A stretch of 64,000 bases of DNA from Seminibacterium arietis (GCF_042675725.1 NZ_JBHTJN010000011.1:239716-303715), one strand, 5' to 3'. Positions 47,594 to 57,201 are shown, counted from the first letter of the stretch. Notes: a model not told the origin generated them from the sequence alone. Program-made: numbers and translations.

Positions 47594-48091
47594 ATGATAA
47601 AACCAAGAACAGGTCTCCATTTTTTATGGCTCGCAATTCTAACTTTCATACTGGATATTTTAACTAAATATTTTGTTGTAACTCGCTTTAGTCTTTACGA
47701 TAGTATCAATATATTACCTATTTTTAACCTTACCTATGTGCGAAATTATGGCGTTGCTTTTAGTCTTTTAGCAGATCATTCTGGCTGGCAAAAAATCTTT
47801 TTTATTGGTTTAGCCATAGTCATTTCACTCGTGTTACTGATAATGCTATATAAAAATAATGACACACAAAAATTACAAAATTGTGCTTATTCATTAATTA
47901 TCGGTGGAGCATTAGCAAATGCTACAGATAGAGCTTATCATGGTTTTGTCGTTGACTTTTTTGATTTTTATTGGCGTGATTGGCACTATCCTGTGTTTAA
48001 TATTGCAGATATTGCAATTTGTATAGGAGCTACTTGTTTAGTATTGGATTCTATCAAAAATAGTGATAAAAAGAGCGGTAAAAAAAGTTGA
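47594..48091 (+). CDS. lspA: Lipoprotein signal peptidase
   Basis: A 165-residue, four-helix membrane aspartyl protease. The catalytic Asp pair lies in NATDRAYHGFVVDFFDF; VRNYGVAFSL is the third conserved box. It removes the signal peptide from prolipoproteins such as MetQ. AAGGA precedes the start; its stop overlaps the ispH start (TTGA). Confidence 0.96.
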   Translation: MIKPRTGLHFLWLAILTFILDILTKYFVVTRFSLYDSINILPIFNLTYVRNYGVAFSLLADHSGWQKIFFIGLAIVISLVLLIMLYKNNDTQKLQNCAYSLIIGGALANATDRAYHGFVVDFFDFYWRDWHYPVFNIADIAICIGATCLVLDSIKNSDKKSGKKS

Positions 48092-49029
48092 AAATTATTT
48101 TAGCTAATCCACGTGGATTTTGTGCAGGTGTAGATCGAGCTATCAGCATCGTTGAACTAGCGTTGGAGATTCACGGAGCACCTATTTATGTTCGTCATGA
48201 AGTAGTACATAACCGCTTTGTTGTACACGGTTTACGTGAACGTGGGGCAATCTTTGTAGAAGAATTAAATGAAGTTCCCGACGGAGCAATCGTTATTTTT
48301 TCTGCTCATGGAGTATCACAAGCTGTTCGTCAAGAAGCTAAACGGCGTGAACTAAAAATCTTCGATGCAACTTGTCCTCTAGTAACTAAAGTGCATATGC
48401 AAGTCGCTCGTGCTAGCCGAAAAGGCACTAAGGCTGTGCTAATTGGTCATGAAGGTCATCCAGAAGTAGAGGGTACGATGGGACAATATGATAATTCAGA
48501 AGGCGGTATATTTTTAGTTGAAAATGTTGAAGATGTAGCTCAACTTACTTTAAAAAGTGATGATGAGATCACTTTTATGACACAAACAACATTGTCTATT
48601 GATGATACTAGCGAAGTAATTGAAGCACTAAAAGAAAAATATCCCTCAATTCAAGGTCCTCGCAAAAATGATATTTGTTATGCGACTACCAATCGACAGC
48701 AAGCTGTTCGAGAATTAGCAAAACAATCTGATTTAGTAATCGTTGTTGGCTCTAAAAATTCCTCAAATTCCAATCGTCTAGCAGAATTAGTTTCGAGAAT
48801 GGGCGTTGAAGCAAAATTAATTGATGATGCTCAAGACATTAATCCTATTTGGCTTGAAAATATACAAATCATTGGTATTACCGCAGGTGCATCAGCTCCT
48901 GAAGTATTAGTGCAATCAGTTGTTAATCGTTTAAAGGAACTTGGTGTCAGTAGCGTTGAAGAACTACAAGGTTGTGAAGAGAACACAGTGTTTGAAGTAC
49001 CAAAAGAATTACGTATTAAGTCTATTTAA
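48088..49029 (+). CDS. ispH: 4-hydroxy-3-methylbut-2-enyl diphosphate reductase
   Basis: A 313-residue IspH/LytB iron-sulfur enzyme with three cluster cysteines in NPRGFCAGVDRAI, DATCPLVTKVH and NDICYATTNRQ. Last step of the MEP isoprenoid pathway. Its TTG start overlaps the lspA stop by 4 bp, which implies coupled translation. Confidence 0.97.
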   Translation: MKIILANPRGFCAGVDRAISIVELALEIHGAPIYVRHEVVHNRFVVHGLRERGAIFVEELNEVPDGAIVIFSAHGVSQAVRQEAKRRELKIFDATCPLVTKVHMQVARASRKGTKAVLIGHEGHPEVEGTMGQYDNSEGGIFLVENVEDVAQLTLKSDDEITFMTQTTLSIDDTSEVIEALKEKYPSIQGPRKNDICYATTNRQQAVRELAKQSDLVIVVGSKNSSNSNRLAELVSRMGVEAKLIDDAQDINPIWLENIQIIGITAGASAPEVLVQSVVNRLKELGVSSVEELQGCEENTVFEVPKELRIKSI

Positions 49030-49120
49030 CACATTTTAGTATAACAATTACTACTCATTGACATGATACCTATATTTAGGTAGTATAAATTTTGCTTATT
49101 ATTTTAAATATGGAGTAATC

Positions 49121-50518
49121 ATGAAACCTTCACAAACTCATACTGACTGTGAAAGTATTTACAAAAAAGCACGATCTGATAAAAATGTTCGTGCCGCTGC
49201 ATTAGCTGGTGGTGTTGGCACAATGCTAGAGCAATTTGATTTTGCTATTTATGGTTTAGCTGCAGCTTTAGTTTTTCCTCAAGTCTTTTTTCCTCAATCT
49301 GATCCTCTAGCTGGTGCATTAATGGCATTTGCAGGCTTTGCAGTAGGATTTCTAGCACGCCCAATTGGTGGAATAATTTTTGCACATTTTGGTGAAATTT
49401 TCGGTCGAAAATGGGTTTTAGTTGTAACTTTGGCTCTCATGGGAACAGCTACTTTTTTAATTGGCTGTATCCCAAGTTATGAAACTATTGGAATATTATC
49501 ACCTATCCTGTTATTTTTATTAAGATTATTACAAGGGCTAGGAGCTGGTGCTGAACAGTCAGGTTCAGCAACATTGCTCACTGAGACGGCTCGTATTGGT
49601 CGAAGAGGAAGATTAGCTTCATCAGTAATGGTTGGAGCAGCCGCTGGAACAGTCTGTGGCACATTCATGTTTTCTTTAATTCAGTGGATAATACCTGAAC
49701 AAGATTTCATCAGTTGGGGATGGAGAATTGTATTTTTATTTTCCTTTGTTGTTACTATCGCAGCTTGGTTGATACGACGACATCTATCTGAATCCCCAGT
49801 GTTTGAGCAATTAAAAGAGTCAACTCAAGAAAATCATAAAATGGAAGCACCATTAGTACAATCCATAAAATATGGTTGGAAACGCATTATACAAGTAGCT
49901 ATTATGAACTGGGGACCTAATACTAACTCCTATACCGTTCAAACCTTTTTTGTAACTTATGTAACAGCTCATGTCTACTTAACTGGTACAACAAAATTTT
50001 TCCCTCGTTCTACTATTACAGATATTCAACTTATTGGTGCATTTATCGGTATGATTTCAGCTTTTATGTGGGGAACGCTATCAGATCGCTTCGGAAGAAA
50101 ATCGATGTATTTATTAATTGCTGGTTTAGCAACTGTCATGCCTTTTTTATACTTTAATTTATTAGATACTGGTTCAGTATTTCTTATTGGTATTGCCATA
50201 GCATTAGGGTATATTTTCGCTGCTTATGGTAATGTTGGAGTGCAGATGGCATATTTTCCTGAATTATTCGGAACCCGTTACCGATATGCAGGGGTGACTG
50301 TTGCTCGAGAAATTTCTTCATTAATTGGTGGTGGTATTGCTCCTATGGTTTGTTCATTCCTACTCTTAACTTATGGAACTTGGCTACCAATTGCAATTTA
50401 TATCGCTTTCACGATGCTTTGCTCTTTCTTAGCAACATTATTTGTACCTGAAACCCTAGATCGTGACATGACTATTGTAACCGATGCCATTAAAAGTGAA
50501 GAACATACAGGTTTCTAA
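49121..50518 (+). CDS. MFS transporter, metabolite:H+ symporter (MHS) type
   Basis: A 465-residue, 12-helix transporter with the MHS-type start (ALAGGVGTMLEQFDFAIYG), GFLARPIGGIIFAHFGEIFGRKW and GTLSDRFGRKS loop motifs and GLGAGAEQSGSATLLTE. The family carries dicarboxylates, shikimate, proline/betaine and others; the substrate cannot be told here. It stands alone between ispH and an IS relic. Confidence 0.85.
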   Translation: MKPSQTHTDCESIYKKARSDKNVRAAALAGGVGTMLEQFDFAIYGLAAALVFPQVFFPQSDPLAGALMAFAGFAVGFLARPIGGIIFAHFGEIFGRKWVLVVTLALMGTATFLIGCIPSYETIGILSPILLFLLRLLQGLGAGAEQSGSATLLTETARIGRRGRLASSVMVGAAAGTVCGTFMFSLIQWIIPEQDFISWGWRIVFLFSFVVTIAAWLIRRHLSESPVFEQLKESTQENHKMEAPLVQSIKYGWKRIIQVAIMNWGPNTNSYTVQTFFVTYVTAHVYLTGTTKFFPRSTITDIQLIGAFIGMISAFMWGTLSDRFGRKSMYLLIAGLATVMPFLYFNLLDTGSVFLIGIAIALGYIFAAYGNVGVQMAYFPELFGTRYRYAGVTVAREISSLIGGGIAPMVCSFLLLTYGTWLPIAIYIAFTMLCSFLATLFVPETLDRDMTIVTDAIKSEEHTGF

Positions 50519-50840
50519 AACTTATAAAAATACTGTTATTGACAGTCTATGACGATAAATTCATTTTTCTACTCAACAAATATCGAAAACTGAGCATTAA
50601 TGTGATTGCATACACATAAATGCTTTCAGATATAGAGGCTAGTTTAGTTTATTGAGAATTGGAATATGGTAATTAATATTTTTTGCTAAACACACATTGC
50701 CTAACTATGGGGTTATTATTGGACAATTAAGCGCCTAGTCGAGGCAATGTTCTATGTTCTTAACATGTTTGTAGGTCATTGATTATTATTTTAATTAGCC
50801 TTACTTATTCTCGTTGCTCTTGAGTGAATTATAAACCAGA
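50519..50840. other. Intergenic DNA before the IS3 relic, no gene seen
   Basis: About 320 bp with stops in all frames. CATTGCCT (50695-50702) and AGGCAATG (50742-50749) form an 8-bp inverted repeat. This may be eroded IS DNA, but I recognise no transposase in it. Confidence 0.5.
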
Positions 50841-50844
50841 GGTA

Positions 50845-51153
50845 TTTGAAAAGTATGTCAAGAAAAAGGACATTTCTTAGATAATGGAACAATAGAAGGC
50901 TTTTTAGATAGGTTGAAAACAGAATGTCATTTTAGAAAACGGTTTGAGATCTTCACTGAGCAACAAAAAATTCACGAGTATATTCATTATTGCAACGAGT
51001 GCATTTCAAGTAAAATTAAAAGAACTGAGCAATGTAAAATACAGAGCACTGTCCTTAAATTAAATCAGTCTAGCTTCTGGGGGACTGATCATTATATAAA
51101 AACGCCTACTATGAATTTATGTGAAAAACTGGGTTTGTCCCCCAGAATTAGTT
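50845..51153 (+). mobile_element. Degraded IS3-family remnant with two end-like sequences
   Basis: The frame reading KGHFLDNGTIEGFLDRLKTECH and then HEYIHYCNE matches the C-terminal part of an IS3-family orfB (the E of the DDE triad in TIEGF); the N-terminal two-thirds and orfA are missing. Near the end CTAGCTTCTGGGGGACTGA (51070-51088) faces GTTTGTCCCCCAGAATTAG (51133-51151) in inverted orientation, like two IS terminal repeats of related elements 44 bp apart. The ORF from 50913 is only a remnant. Confidence 0.75.
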
Positions 51154-51357
51154 AAGTGTTAATATACTAGTAAAGAGCAAAGTATTGATAAATTTATTGT
51201 AGAAAATGCTAGCATCATTGTTGCGTTCATCAAGCAGTTAAGAAACTTATGATATAAACATAAACTCAGCTAATCAAGCAATAAAGCTTTCCTCAAATAT
51301 CAATAAAAAATCAATATCCAATTTCTCTGATTTTTAAACCAGTGCCAAAAAACTACT

Positions 51358-51897
51358 TTATTCTTCTAAAATTACTTTACCAATATAGCCTAAATTACGA
51401 TAATTTTGTGCGTAATCTATTCCATACCCCACTACAAACTCATCTGGAATCGTAAACCCTACCCACTGCACAGGAACGTCTACCTCGCGACGAGATGGTT
51501 TATCTAATAAAGTACAAATTAGCAATGATTTAGGATCACGTAACTGCAAAATATCTTTTACTTTTCGCAAAGTATAACCCGTATCAATAATATCCTCTAC
51601 AATCAAAACATGCTCATTGCAAATATCACCATCAAGATCTTTACTAATTTTTACATCATGATTAGTCGTCATTCCACTGCCGTAACTTGCTGTAGTCATA
51701 AATTCAATTTCTACTGGTAAATCAATTTTACGAACTAAATCTGCCATAAACATAAAAGATCCTCGTAACAAACCTACAACAATAAGTTTGGTCACTTTTT
51801 TTTGTTTATAATATTCTGTAATTTCAGAACCAATATGCTCAATCCGAGAGTGAATTTCTTGCATTGAAAGTAGTACATCAACATGATGTTTTTTCAT
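51358..51897 (-). CDS. hpt: Hypoxanthine phosphoribosyltransferase
   Basis: A 179-residue purine salvage enzyme with the PRPP motif VLIVEDIIDTGYTL and the flexible loop region EFMTTASYGSGMTT. It converts hypoxanthine (and guanine) plus PRPP to the nucleotide. Divided from the upstream pmbA by the sRNA candidate and its terminator. Confidence 0.96.
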   Translation of the reverse strand: MKKHHVDVLLSMQEIHSRIEHIGSEITEYYKQKKVTKLIVVGLLRGSFMFMADLVRKIDLPVEIEFMTTASYGSGMTTNHDVKISKDLDGDICNEHVLIVEDIIDTGYTLRKVKDILQLRDPKSLLICTLLDKPSRREVDVPVQWVGFTIPDEFVVGYGIDYAQNYRNLGYIGKVILEE

Positions 51898-51957
51898 AAT
51901 AATATGCCTTTATAATTTTTAAATTTTTTTTAAAACGAAATTTCCAGCTATTGTAAC

Positions 51958-51992
51958 AAAAAAAAGGCTGAAGTTTAAACCTCAGCCTTTTA
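51958..51992 (-). terminator. Strong rho-independent terminator before hpt
   Basis: A long GC-centred stem (AAAGGCTGA / TCAGCCTTT plus further pairs) followed by eight T on the minus strand. It would end the small RNA and any pmbA read-through. Confidence 0.93.
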
Positions 51993-52090
51993 AATACCCT
52001 AACGAATTTTACTTTCTACTCTACTTTGTTTGGAGTACCTAAAAAATGAACTCTACCAATCATTTTCAATAGCAATACTTAACAAACGCT
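51958..52090 (-). ncRNA. Candidate Fur-regulated small RNA (HrrF-like)
   Basis: On the minus strand a promoter with TTGACA (52117-52122), a 17-bp spacer and TAGAAT (52094-52099) is followed by about 130 nt of RNA. The RNA ends in a strong terminator: AAAGGCTGAGG pairs with a facing CTTCAGCCTTT at 51964-51992, then eight U. GAGAATGATTATTATTGAC (52118-52136) matches 14 of 19 bases of the Fur-box consensus and overlaps the -35. No ORF of note lies inside. A Fur-regulated small RNA named HrrF is known in nontypeable H. influenzae with relatives in the family; sequence homology to it was not tested. The function by analogy would be iron sparing. Confidence 0.72.
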
Positions 52091-52093
52091 CGT

Positions 52094-52136
52094 ATTCTAT
52101 TCGAAATAAAAACCCTTGTCAATAATAATCATTCTC
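52094..52136 (-). promoter_or_regulatory. Fur-box and sigma-70 promoter of the small RNA
   Basis: TTGACA - 17 bp - TAGAAT with a Fur-box-like 19-mer covering the -35 hexamer. A Fur-iron complex bound there would block polymerase. The site lies between the pmbA stop at 52151 and the candidate RNA. Confidence 0.75.
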
Positions 52137-52150
52137 ATTTTGGTATTTTT

Positions 52151-53500
52151 TTAATTTCCTGATACTTTCATATTTTCTATCAAGATAGAACCTGTTTGAA
52201 CATTAGATCGATACTCAATGTCATCAGCAACAGCCACAATTTGTGAGAACATTTCTTTTAGCTGTCCTGCAACCGTAATTTCTGCTACAGGGAATTGAAT
52301 TATGCCTTTTTCGACCCAAAAACCAGCGGCTCCACGCGAATAGTCTCCTGTGACCAAATTAATAGCATCTCCCATAAAATCTGTAATTAATAAGCCCGTA
52401 TCCATTGATTTTAAAAGTGCGGTTAATCCACCAGATAAATTTGGTGTAACTAACCAGTTGTGAATCCCCCCAGCATGTCCTGTACTTTGCATACCTAATT
52501 TTCGACCACTATAGCTGGTCAACAGATAACTTTGTAAAATCCCTCTATCAACAATTTCTCTTGAACTAGTACGAACTCCTTCGCTATCAAACGGTGTAGA
52601 TGCTAATTGACCAAGTAAGTGCGGTCGTTCACTGATATGAAACCACTCTGGTAAAATTTTTTTACCTAGATGATCTAGTAAAAAACTTGATTTTCTATAC
52701 AAACTACCACCACTAATCGCAGATGCCAAATGACCAATCAAACTAGTCGCTACATCATTTGCAAAAATGACTGGAACATTCTGTGTAGCAATCTTTTGTG
52801 GATTTAAACGACTTATCACTTTTTTAGCTACATTCTCACCAACCCAACTTGGTAATTGTAGTTTGTTCAAATCCCGTGAAACAGTGTACTCATAATCCTG
52901 CTCCTGCTGTTCATCACCAGCAACAGCAGTACAAGAAATAGAATAACGACTAGATAAATAACTTTGTAGCATTCCATGACTGTTACCGTATACACGCACT
53001 CCAGTATGACTATTAAAGGCGGCCTCACAGTTAGTTATTTTTTCATCATAATCTGATGCTGAACTTTCTGTTTTTAATGCTAAATCTACTGCATTATCTA
53101 CATCAATTTCGGCAGGATAATAAAGTTCTAAATTAGGTGCATCAAATGCCATTAACTCTTTATCTGCTAGGCCTGCACAATCATCTGGTGAAGTATATTT
53201 TGCGATTGATAGTGCTGCATTTACTGCATTTTTAATTGCTTGTGGAGTTAAATCAGAAGTAGAAGCGTTACCTTTTTGCTGTCCTAGATAAACGGAAATA
53301 CCTAATTCACCATCATTATTAAATTCCACATTTTCTACTTCTCGCAATCTAGTGGAAACTGATAAACCAGTTACTTTTGTCACTAAAACTTCTGCACTTG
53401 CTCCAGCAGCAGTGGCAATTTTCACTGCATAATCTACTGCTTCTCGTAATTCTTGTTCTTGTTGCTGTAAAAGTGCGGTCGGTTTTTCTTGATTTTTCAT
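52151..53500 (-). CDS. pmbA: Metalloprotease PmbA/TldE
   Basis: A protein of about 449 residues of the TldD/PmbA family, with the conserved glycine-rich C-terminal GMQSTGHAGGIHNWLVTP and GDYSRGAAGFWVEKG. TldD/TldE degrade or mature small peptides (microcin B17, CcdA in E. coli). PmbA lacks the HExxH of TldD, so a tldD partner must lie elsewhere. Start at ATG 53500 with GGGA 6 nt upstream; ATG 53512 is possible. Confidence 0.94.
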   Translation of the reverse strand: MKNQEKPTALLQQQEQELREAVDYAVKIATAAGASAEVLVTKVTGLSVSTRLREVENVEFNNDGELGISVYLGQQKGNASTSDLTPQAIKNAVNAALSIAKYTSPDDCAGLADKELMAFDAPNLELYYPAEIDVDNAVDLALKTESSASDYDEKITNCEAAFNSHTGVRVYGNSHGMLQSYLSSRYSISCTAVAGDEQQEQDYEYTVSRDLNKLQLPSWVGENVAKKVISRLNPQKIATQNVPVIFANDVATSLIGHLASAISGGSLYRKSSFLLDHLGKKILPEWFHISERPHLLGQLASTPFDSEGVRTSSREIVDRGILQSYLLTSYSGRKLGMQSTGHAGGIHNWLVTPNLSGGLTALLKSMDTGLLITDFMGDAINLVTGDYSRGAAGFWVEKGIIQFPVAEITVAGQLKEMFSQIVAVADDIEYRSNVQTGSILIENMKVSGN

Positions 53501-53612
53501 ATGTAATCCCATTAAACTGAAACTTTTCGCATTTTATCTTATTTCACAATCTGTCGCTACTAATTGACAAATTGTGCTAAACTAAGACAGATTTTTTAAT
53601 TGAGAAAATAGT

Positions 53613-54167
53613 ATGACTAAAAGTAGAAAAGCTAAAAGAATAGCTAAAAATGCAGATATTTTTGACTGGGAAGAAGAACAAGAAGAGATCATTTGGGTAA
53701 GTAAAAGTGAAATTAAACGTGATGCACAAGCCTTAAAAAAATTAGGCGAAAAATTAGTAAGTCTTAATAAAGCTAACTTAGCCAAAATTCCGCTAGAAGA
53801 AAATTTACTTGATGCTATTGAATTAGCTCAACGCTTACAGAAAGAAGCAAAACGTCGACAATTACAATATATAGGTAAGTTATTGCGAAATATTGATGTT
53901 GAACCTATTCAACAAATATTAACAAAAATTGAGAATAGAGATAATCAACAACAGGCTATGCTACATAATTTAGAATTATTACGAGATGAATTAATAGAAA
54001 AAGGCGATTCTAGTTTGACAGAATTGATCAACAATTATCCTCAAGCAGATCGACAATTTTTACGCAATCTAATTCGTTCAGCTCAAAAAGAAAAGAATCA
54101 AAATAAACCAAGTAAATCTTCTCGTGAAATTTTTCAGTATTTGAAAGAAATCGTGTTAATAGATTAA
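53613..54167 (+). CDS. darP: Ribosome-associated protein DarP/YjgA (DUF615)
   Basis: A 184-residue highly charged protein of the YjgA family (WVSKSEIKRDAQALKKLGEK; KRRQLQYIGKLLR). In E. coli it assists 50S maturation (DarP). Divergent from pmbA, as in many gamma-proteobacteria. Confidence 0.93.
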   Translation: MTKSRKAKRIAKNADIFDWEEEQEEIIWVSKSEIKRDAQALKKLGEKLVSLNKANLAKIPLEENLLDAIELAQRLQKEAKRRQLQYIGKLLRNIDVEPIQQILTKIENRDNQQQAMLHNLELLRDELIEKGDSSLTELINNYPQADRQFLRNLIRSAQKEKNQNKPSKSSREIFQYLKEIVLID

Positions 54168-54232
54168 CGTTAAAAACTATCTTGTATAGCAAATAAAGTG
54201 CGGTAAATTTATAAATAATGTTTAACAAAAAT

Positions 54233-54266
54233 AAAAATGGTCATCTATAATGAATGACCATTTTTT
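54233..54266. terminator. Bidirectional terminator between darP and hflC
   Basis: AAAAATGGTCAT / ATGACCATTTTT stem with a 9-base loop, with A run on one side and T run on the other, between two convergent genes. Confidence 0.9.
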
Positions 54267-54278
54267 ACTTTTACAAAA

Positions 54279-55166
54279 TTATTTCACAGGTCTTTGCATA
54301 AACTGAAAAAAATCACTATCTGGTTTTAAAATCATCATATTTTCAGATCCTGCAAAACTTGCTTCATAAGCTTTCATGCTCCGCAAAAAGCTGTAAAATT
54401 CAGGTTCATTAGCAAAAGCATCAGAGTATAATTTTGCAGCTGCAGATTCTCCAGATCCTCGTAACTCTTGTGCAGTTTTATTAGCTGTCGCTAAAATTAA
54501 CGTTACTTTACGATCTACATCTGCTTGAATAAACGCAGCTTTTTCTTTACCCTGCGAGCGATGTTCACGTGCTACCGCATCACGTTCTGCACGCATACGT
54601 TGGTAAATAGAGGAAGATACTTCATCTGGCAAATTAATTTGCTTAACACGCACATCAACTACTTCAATGCCCAATTCAGCCGTGCTGTCTTGTCCTGTAT
54701 TTAAAGCTTTCTTTGCACCTTCCATCAATTCTCCTCTAGTGCCAGAAACAATGTCTTTAATTGTTCTTGAACCAATCTCTGATCGCAATCGATCACTCAC
54801 TTTACGGCGAAGTAAATTTGATGCTTGAGTATAATCTCCACCACCTGTAGCCGTATAAAAACGACCAAAATCACTAATTTTCCATTTAACGTAAGAATCC
54901 ACAAGCAAATCTTTTTTCTCGACCGTCACAAAACGATCTGCTTGACCATCTAGAGTCCGAATCCGAGCATCTAGAATTTTAATATTATCAATAAAAGGAA
55001 TTTTGAAATGTAATCCTGGATTATACACAACTACTTTATCATCAGAATCACGATGAACTTTGCCAAAACGCAACATGATGCCACGTGTTCCCTCAGATAC
55101 TACTACAATACTTGAATATAGAAGAGCAATAATCACAATAATAGACGAAGCTAAAAATTTACGCAT
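54279..55166 (-). CDS. hflC: FtsH modulator HflC
   Basis: A 295-residue SPFH protein with an N-terminal signal anchor (residues 1-20) and the stomatin-like domain (LDARIRTLDGQADRFVTVEKKDL). With HflK it cages FtsH in the inner membrane. Shares one base with the hflK stop. Confidence 0.96.
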   Translation of the reverse strand: MRKFLASSIIVIIALLYSSIVVVSEGTRGIMLRFGKVHRDSDDKVVVYNPGLHFKIPFIDNIKILDARIRTLDGQADRFVTVEKKDLLVDSYVKWKISDFGRFYTATGGGDYTQASNLLRRKVSDRLRSEIGSRTIKDIVSGTRGELMEGAKKALNTGQDSTAELGIEVVDVRVKQINLPDEVSSSIYQRMRAERDAVAREHRSQGKEKAAFIQADVDRKVTLILATANKTAQELRGSGESAAAKLYSDAFANEPEFYSFLRSMKAYEASFAGSENMMILKPDSDFFQFMQRPVK

Positions 55167-56371
55167 TAGTTAAATCTCCCTTGACGACTCTCTGTATTTT
55201 GTTCTACAGGTTCACGATCTGAGTCAGAAAAAACGCGAGTATTTACCGCACTTTTTGGTGTTGGCAATGCTTTTTCTTGCTTAACCTCAATCGCTTTTTT
55301 AGCTGATAAAAGTTGTTCTAAAGGCAATACAGTCAAACTATTACTATTATCCAACATGACTTTTGGCGTACTAGACATAATTTTTTCCATTGTTTGAATA
55401 TATAGTCGCTCTTTTAACAATTGTGGTGCAACTTTAAACTCAGGTAATAAGCGTTTAAATCTCTCCACTTCACCCTGAGCATTTAACACTACTTGATCTT
55501 TATAAGCAGTCGCTTGTTCTACGATACGCTGAGCATTACCCCGTGCAATTGGCTCTTGCTCACGTGCATAAGCTTCAGCTTCACGAATATAGCGTTGTTC
55601 ATCTTCTTGAGCTTTAATAGCATCATCAAAAGCCGCTTTCACTTCTTCAGGTGGTCGTGCAGATTGAAAGTTAACGTCCAAAACTTCAAGCCCCATATCA
55701 TACGCTTGAATAATATCGTTTAAGGCTTTCCACGTATTTTCACGAACAACTGAACGCCCTGTCGTTAATATATCATCCATTGTCATATGACCAATCACAT
55801 AACGTAAAGCACTATCTGTAGCTTGATTTAAACTATCATCGGCATTAGTTACACTGAAAAGATATTTTGCAGGATCATGAATTTTATATTGCACAGTCAT
55901 CTCCACTCTTACCATATTTTCATCTTGAGTAAGCATGGCACCTTGTGTTCTTAACTCTTTTACTTGCTCCACATTCACTGGAACAACACGATCCACAAAT
56001 GTTGGTTTCCAATTTAATCCAGGTTGAACTATTGAGTGTAATTCACCAAAACGTAATACTACGCCTCTTTCAGCCTCTTTAATCGTATAAAGACCGCTAA
56101 CTCCCCAGATAATGAGGGCAGCAATAGTAGCTATTGGTAAAAATTTAATTAAATTATAGGAATGACTATTTTTGCTCCCTTTATTCCCTGAACTATTATT
56201 ACCTGAAAGTTTCTTCAATAAACTATTGAATATTTCCTCAATGTCAGGGGGGGATTGTTCTTTCCGCTTCCCATCATTTTCCCAGTTCCGCTGATCGCCT
56301 TTATTACTTTCAGGCTGTTTACTGCCACTAGGCTTAGCCCAAGGATCTTGATCCGAACTATTTAAAGACAT
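55166..56371 (-). CDS. hflK: FtsH modulator HflK
   Basis: A 401-residue SPFH protein: Ser/Gly/Asn/Pro-rich cytoplasmic N-terminus, one transmembrane helix near residues 76-96 and the SPFH domain (GVVLRFGELHSIVQPGLNW). Partner of HflC. An uptake sequence lies in its 3' end. Confidence 0.96.
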   Translation of the reverse strand: MSLNSSDQDPWAKPSGSKQPESNKGDQRNWENDGKRKEQSPPDIEEIFNSLLKKLSGNNSSGNKGSKNSHSYNLIKFLPIATIAALIIWGVSGLYTIKEAERGVVLRFGELHSIVQPGLNWKPTFVDRVVPVNVEQVKELRTQGAMLTQDENMVRVEMTVQYKIHDPAKYLFSVTNADDSLNQATDSALRYVIGHMTMDDILTTGRSVVRENTWKALNDIIQAYDMGLEVLDVNFQSARPPEEVKAAFDDAIKAQEDEQRYIREAEAYAREQEPIARGNAQRIVEQATAYKDQVVLNAQGEVERFKRLLPEFKVAPQLLKERLYIQTMEKIMSSTPKVMLDNSNSLTVLPLEQLLSAKKAIEVKQEKALPTPKSAVNTRVFSDSDREPVEQNTESRQGRFN

Positions 56372-56493
56372 TTTTCTCTCCGTTTTGTCAAAAAATTGTT
56401 ACACAGTGTAAACAAAATTATTTGCTAAGTCTAATAAAACTCAATATTTCTGCTATTTATGGGTTATTTTTTATTTTTAAAGTCAGAGCACAG

Positions 56494-57201
56494 TCAATTA
56501 ACTTGATATTTCAATTGTTTGTTTAATTTTTCTTCAATTAATTTATCATGTTGCAACAAAAAATACCGCACTTTTTGTGCATTTCTATTAGAAAAATATG
56601 CTAAATAGAAAGGTAATTCTGATGTAAAAATAAGTTCACCTTGAGGGCAAAATGGCGTATTGATCTGCAAATCTAGCGGATTATGTTCAATACTTGATAA
56701 TTTTGCTATACCTACTCCTTGTGATTTCAATACTGCCTCTCGTAAACACCATATCCGATAAAAACTAGCTTCTTTATTCGATTGTTTTTCAAACCAATTT
56801 TGCTCTGATTTAGCGGTGAATTGTGTTAAAAGTGCGGTGTAATTTCTTGATCTAACTGGAAGTTCAATATCAATTCCTACCACACTTTTTTGTTCTTTAT
56901 TCGAGACTTTTAAAATAACAGCCACCCAATCAGATGAATGACTAATATTGAAATCAACATGTTCCGCTTGAAAATGAGGACGACCACTCACTGTACGTTC
57001 AATTTTATTCAAAAGTGCGGTAGAAATTTCAGCTTCTTGTAATAATTGCTTCAATAAAAAATAAGCTAAATAACGGCACTTTTGACGTTGCTGAATACGA
57101 GAATTTCCATTATATTTCAACAAGTCATCATGAACTAAATTTCTTCGAATTTGTTGCCAACAACTATTTTCAGTCGTTTTTCCCCATGCAATCAAAATCA
57201 T
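56494..57201 (-). CDS. 4'-phosphopantetheinyl transferase (Sfp/AcpT family)
   Basis: About 235 residues with the Sfp-type VGIDIE metal-binding motif and WCLREAVLKSQG. It moves phosphopantetheine from CoA to an acyl or peptidyl carrier protein. The start at ATG 57201 overlaps the stop of the preceding lipoprotein gene in ATGA, so it is preferred to the longer frame. A holo-ACP synthase (AcpS) would normally be separate; the target of this second transferase is unknown. Confidence 0.88.
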   Translation of the reverse strand: MILIAWGKTTENSCWQQIRRNLVHDDLLKYNGNSRIQQRQKCRYLAYFLLKQLLQEAEISTALLNKIERTVSGRPHFQAEHVDFNISHSSDWVAVILKVSNKEQKSVVGIDIELPVRSRNYTALLTQFTAKSEQNWFEKQSNKEASFYRIWCLREAVLKSQGVGIAKLSSIEHNPLDLQINTPFCPQGELIFTSELPFYLAYFSNRNAQKVRYFLLQHDKLIEEKLNKQLKYQVN

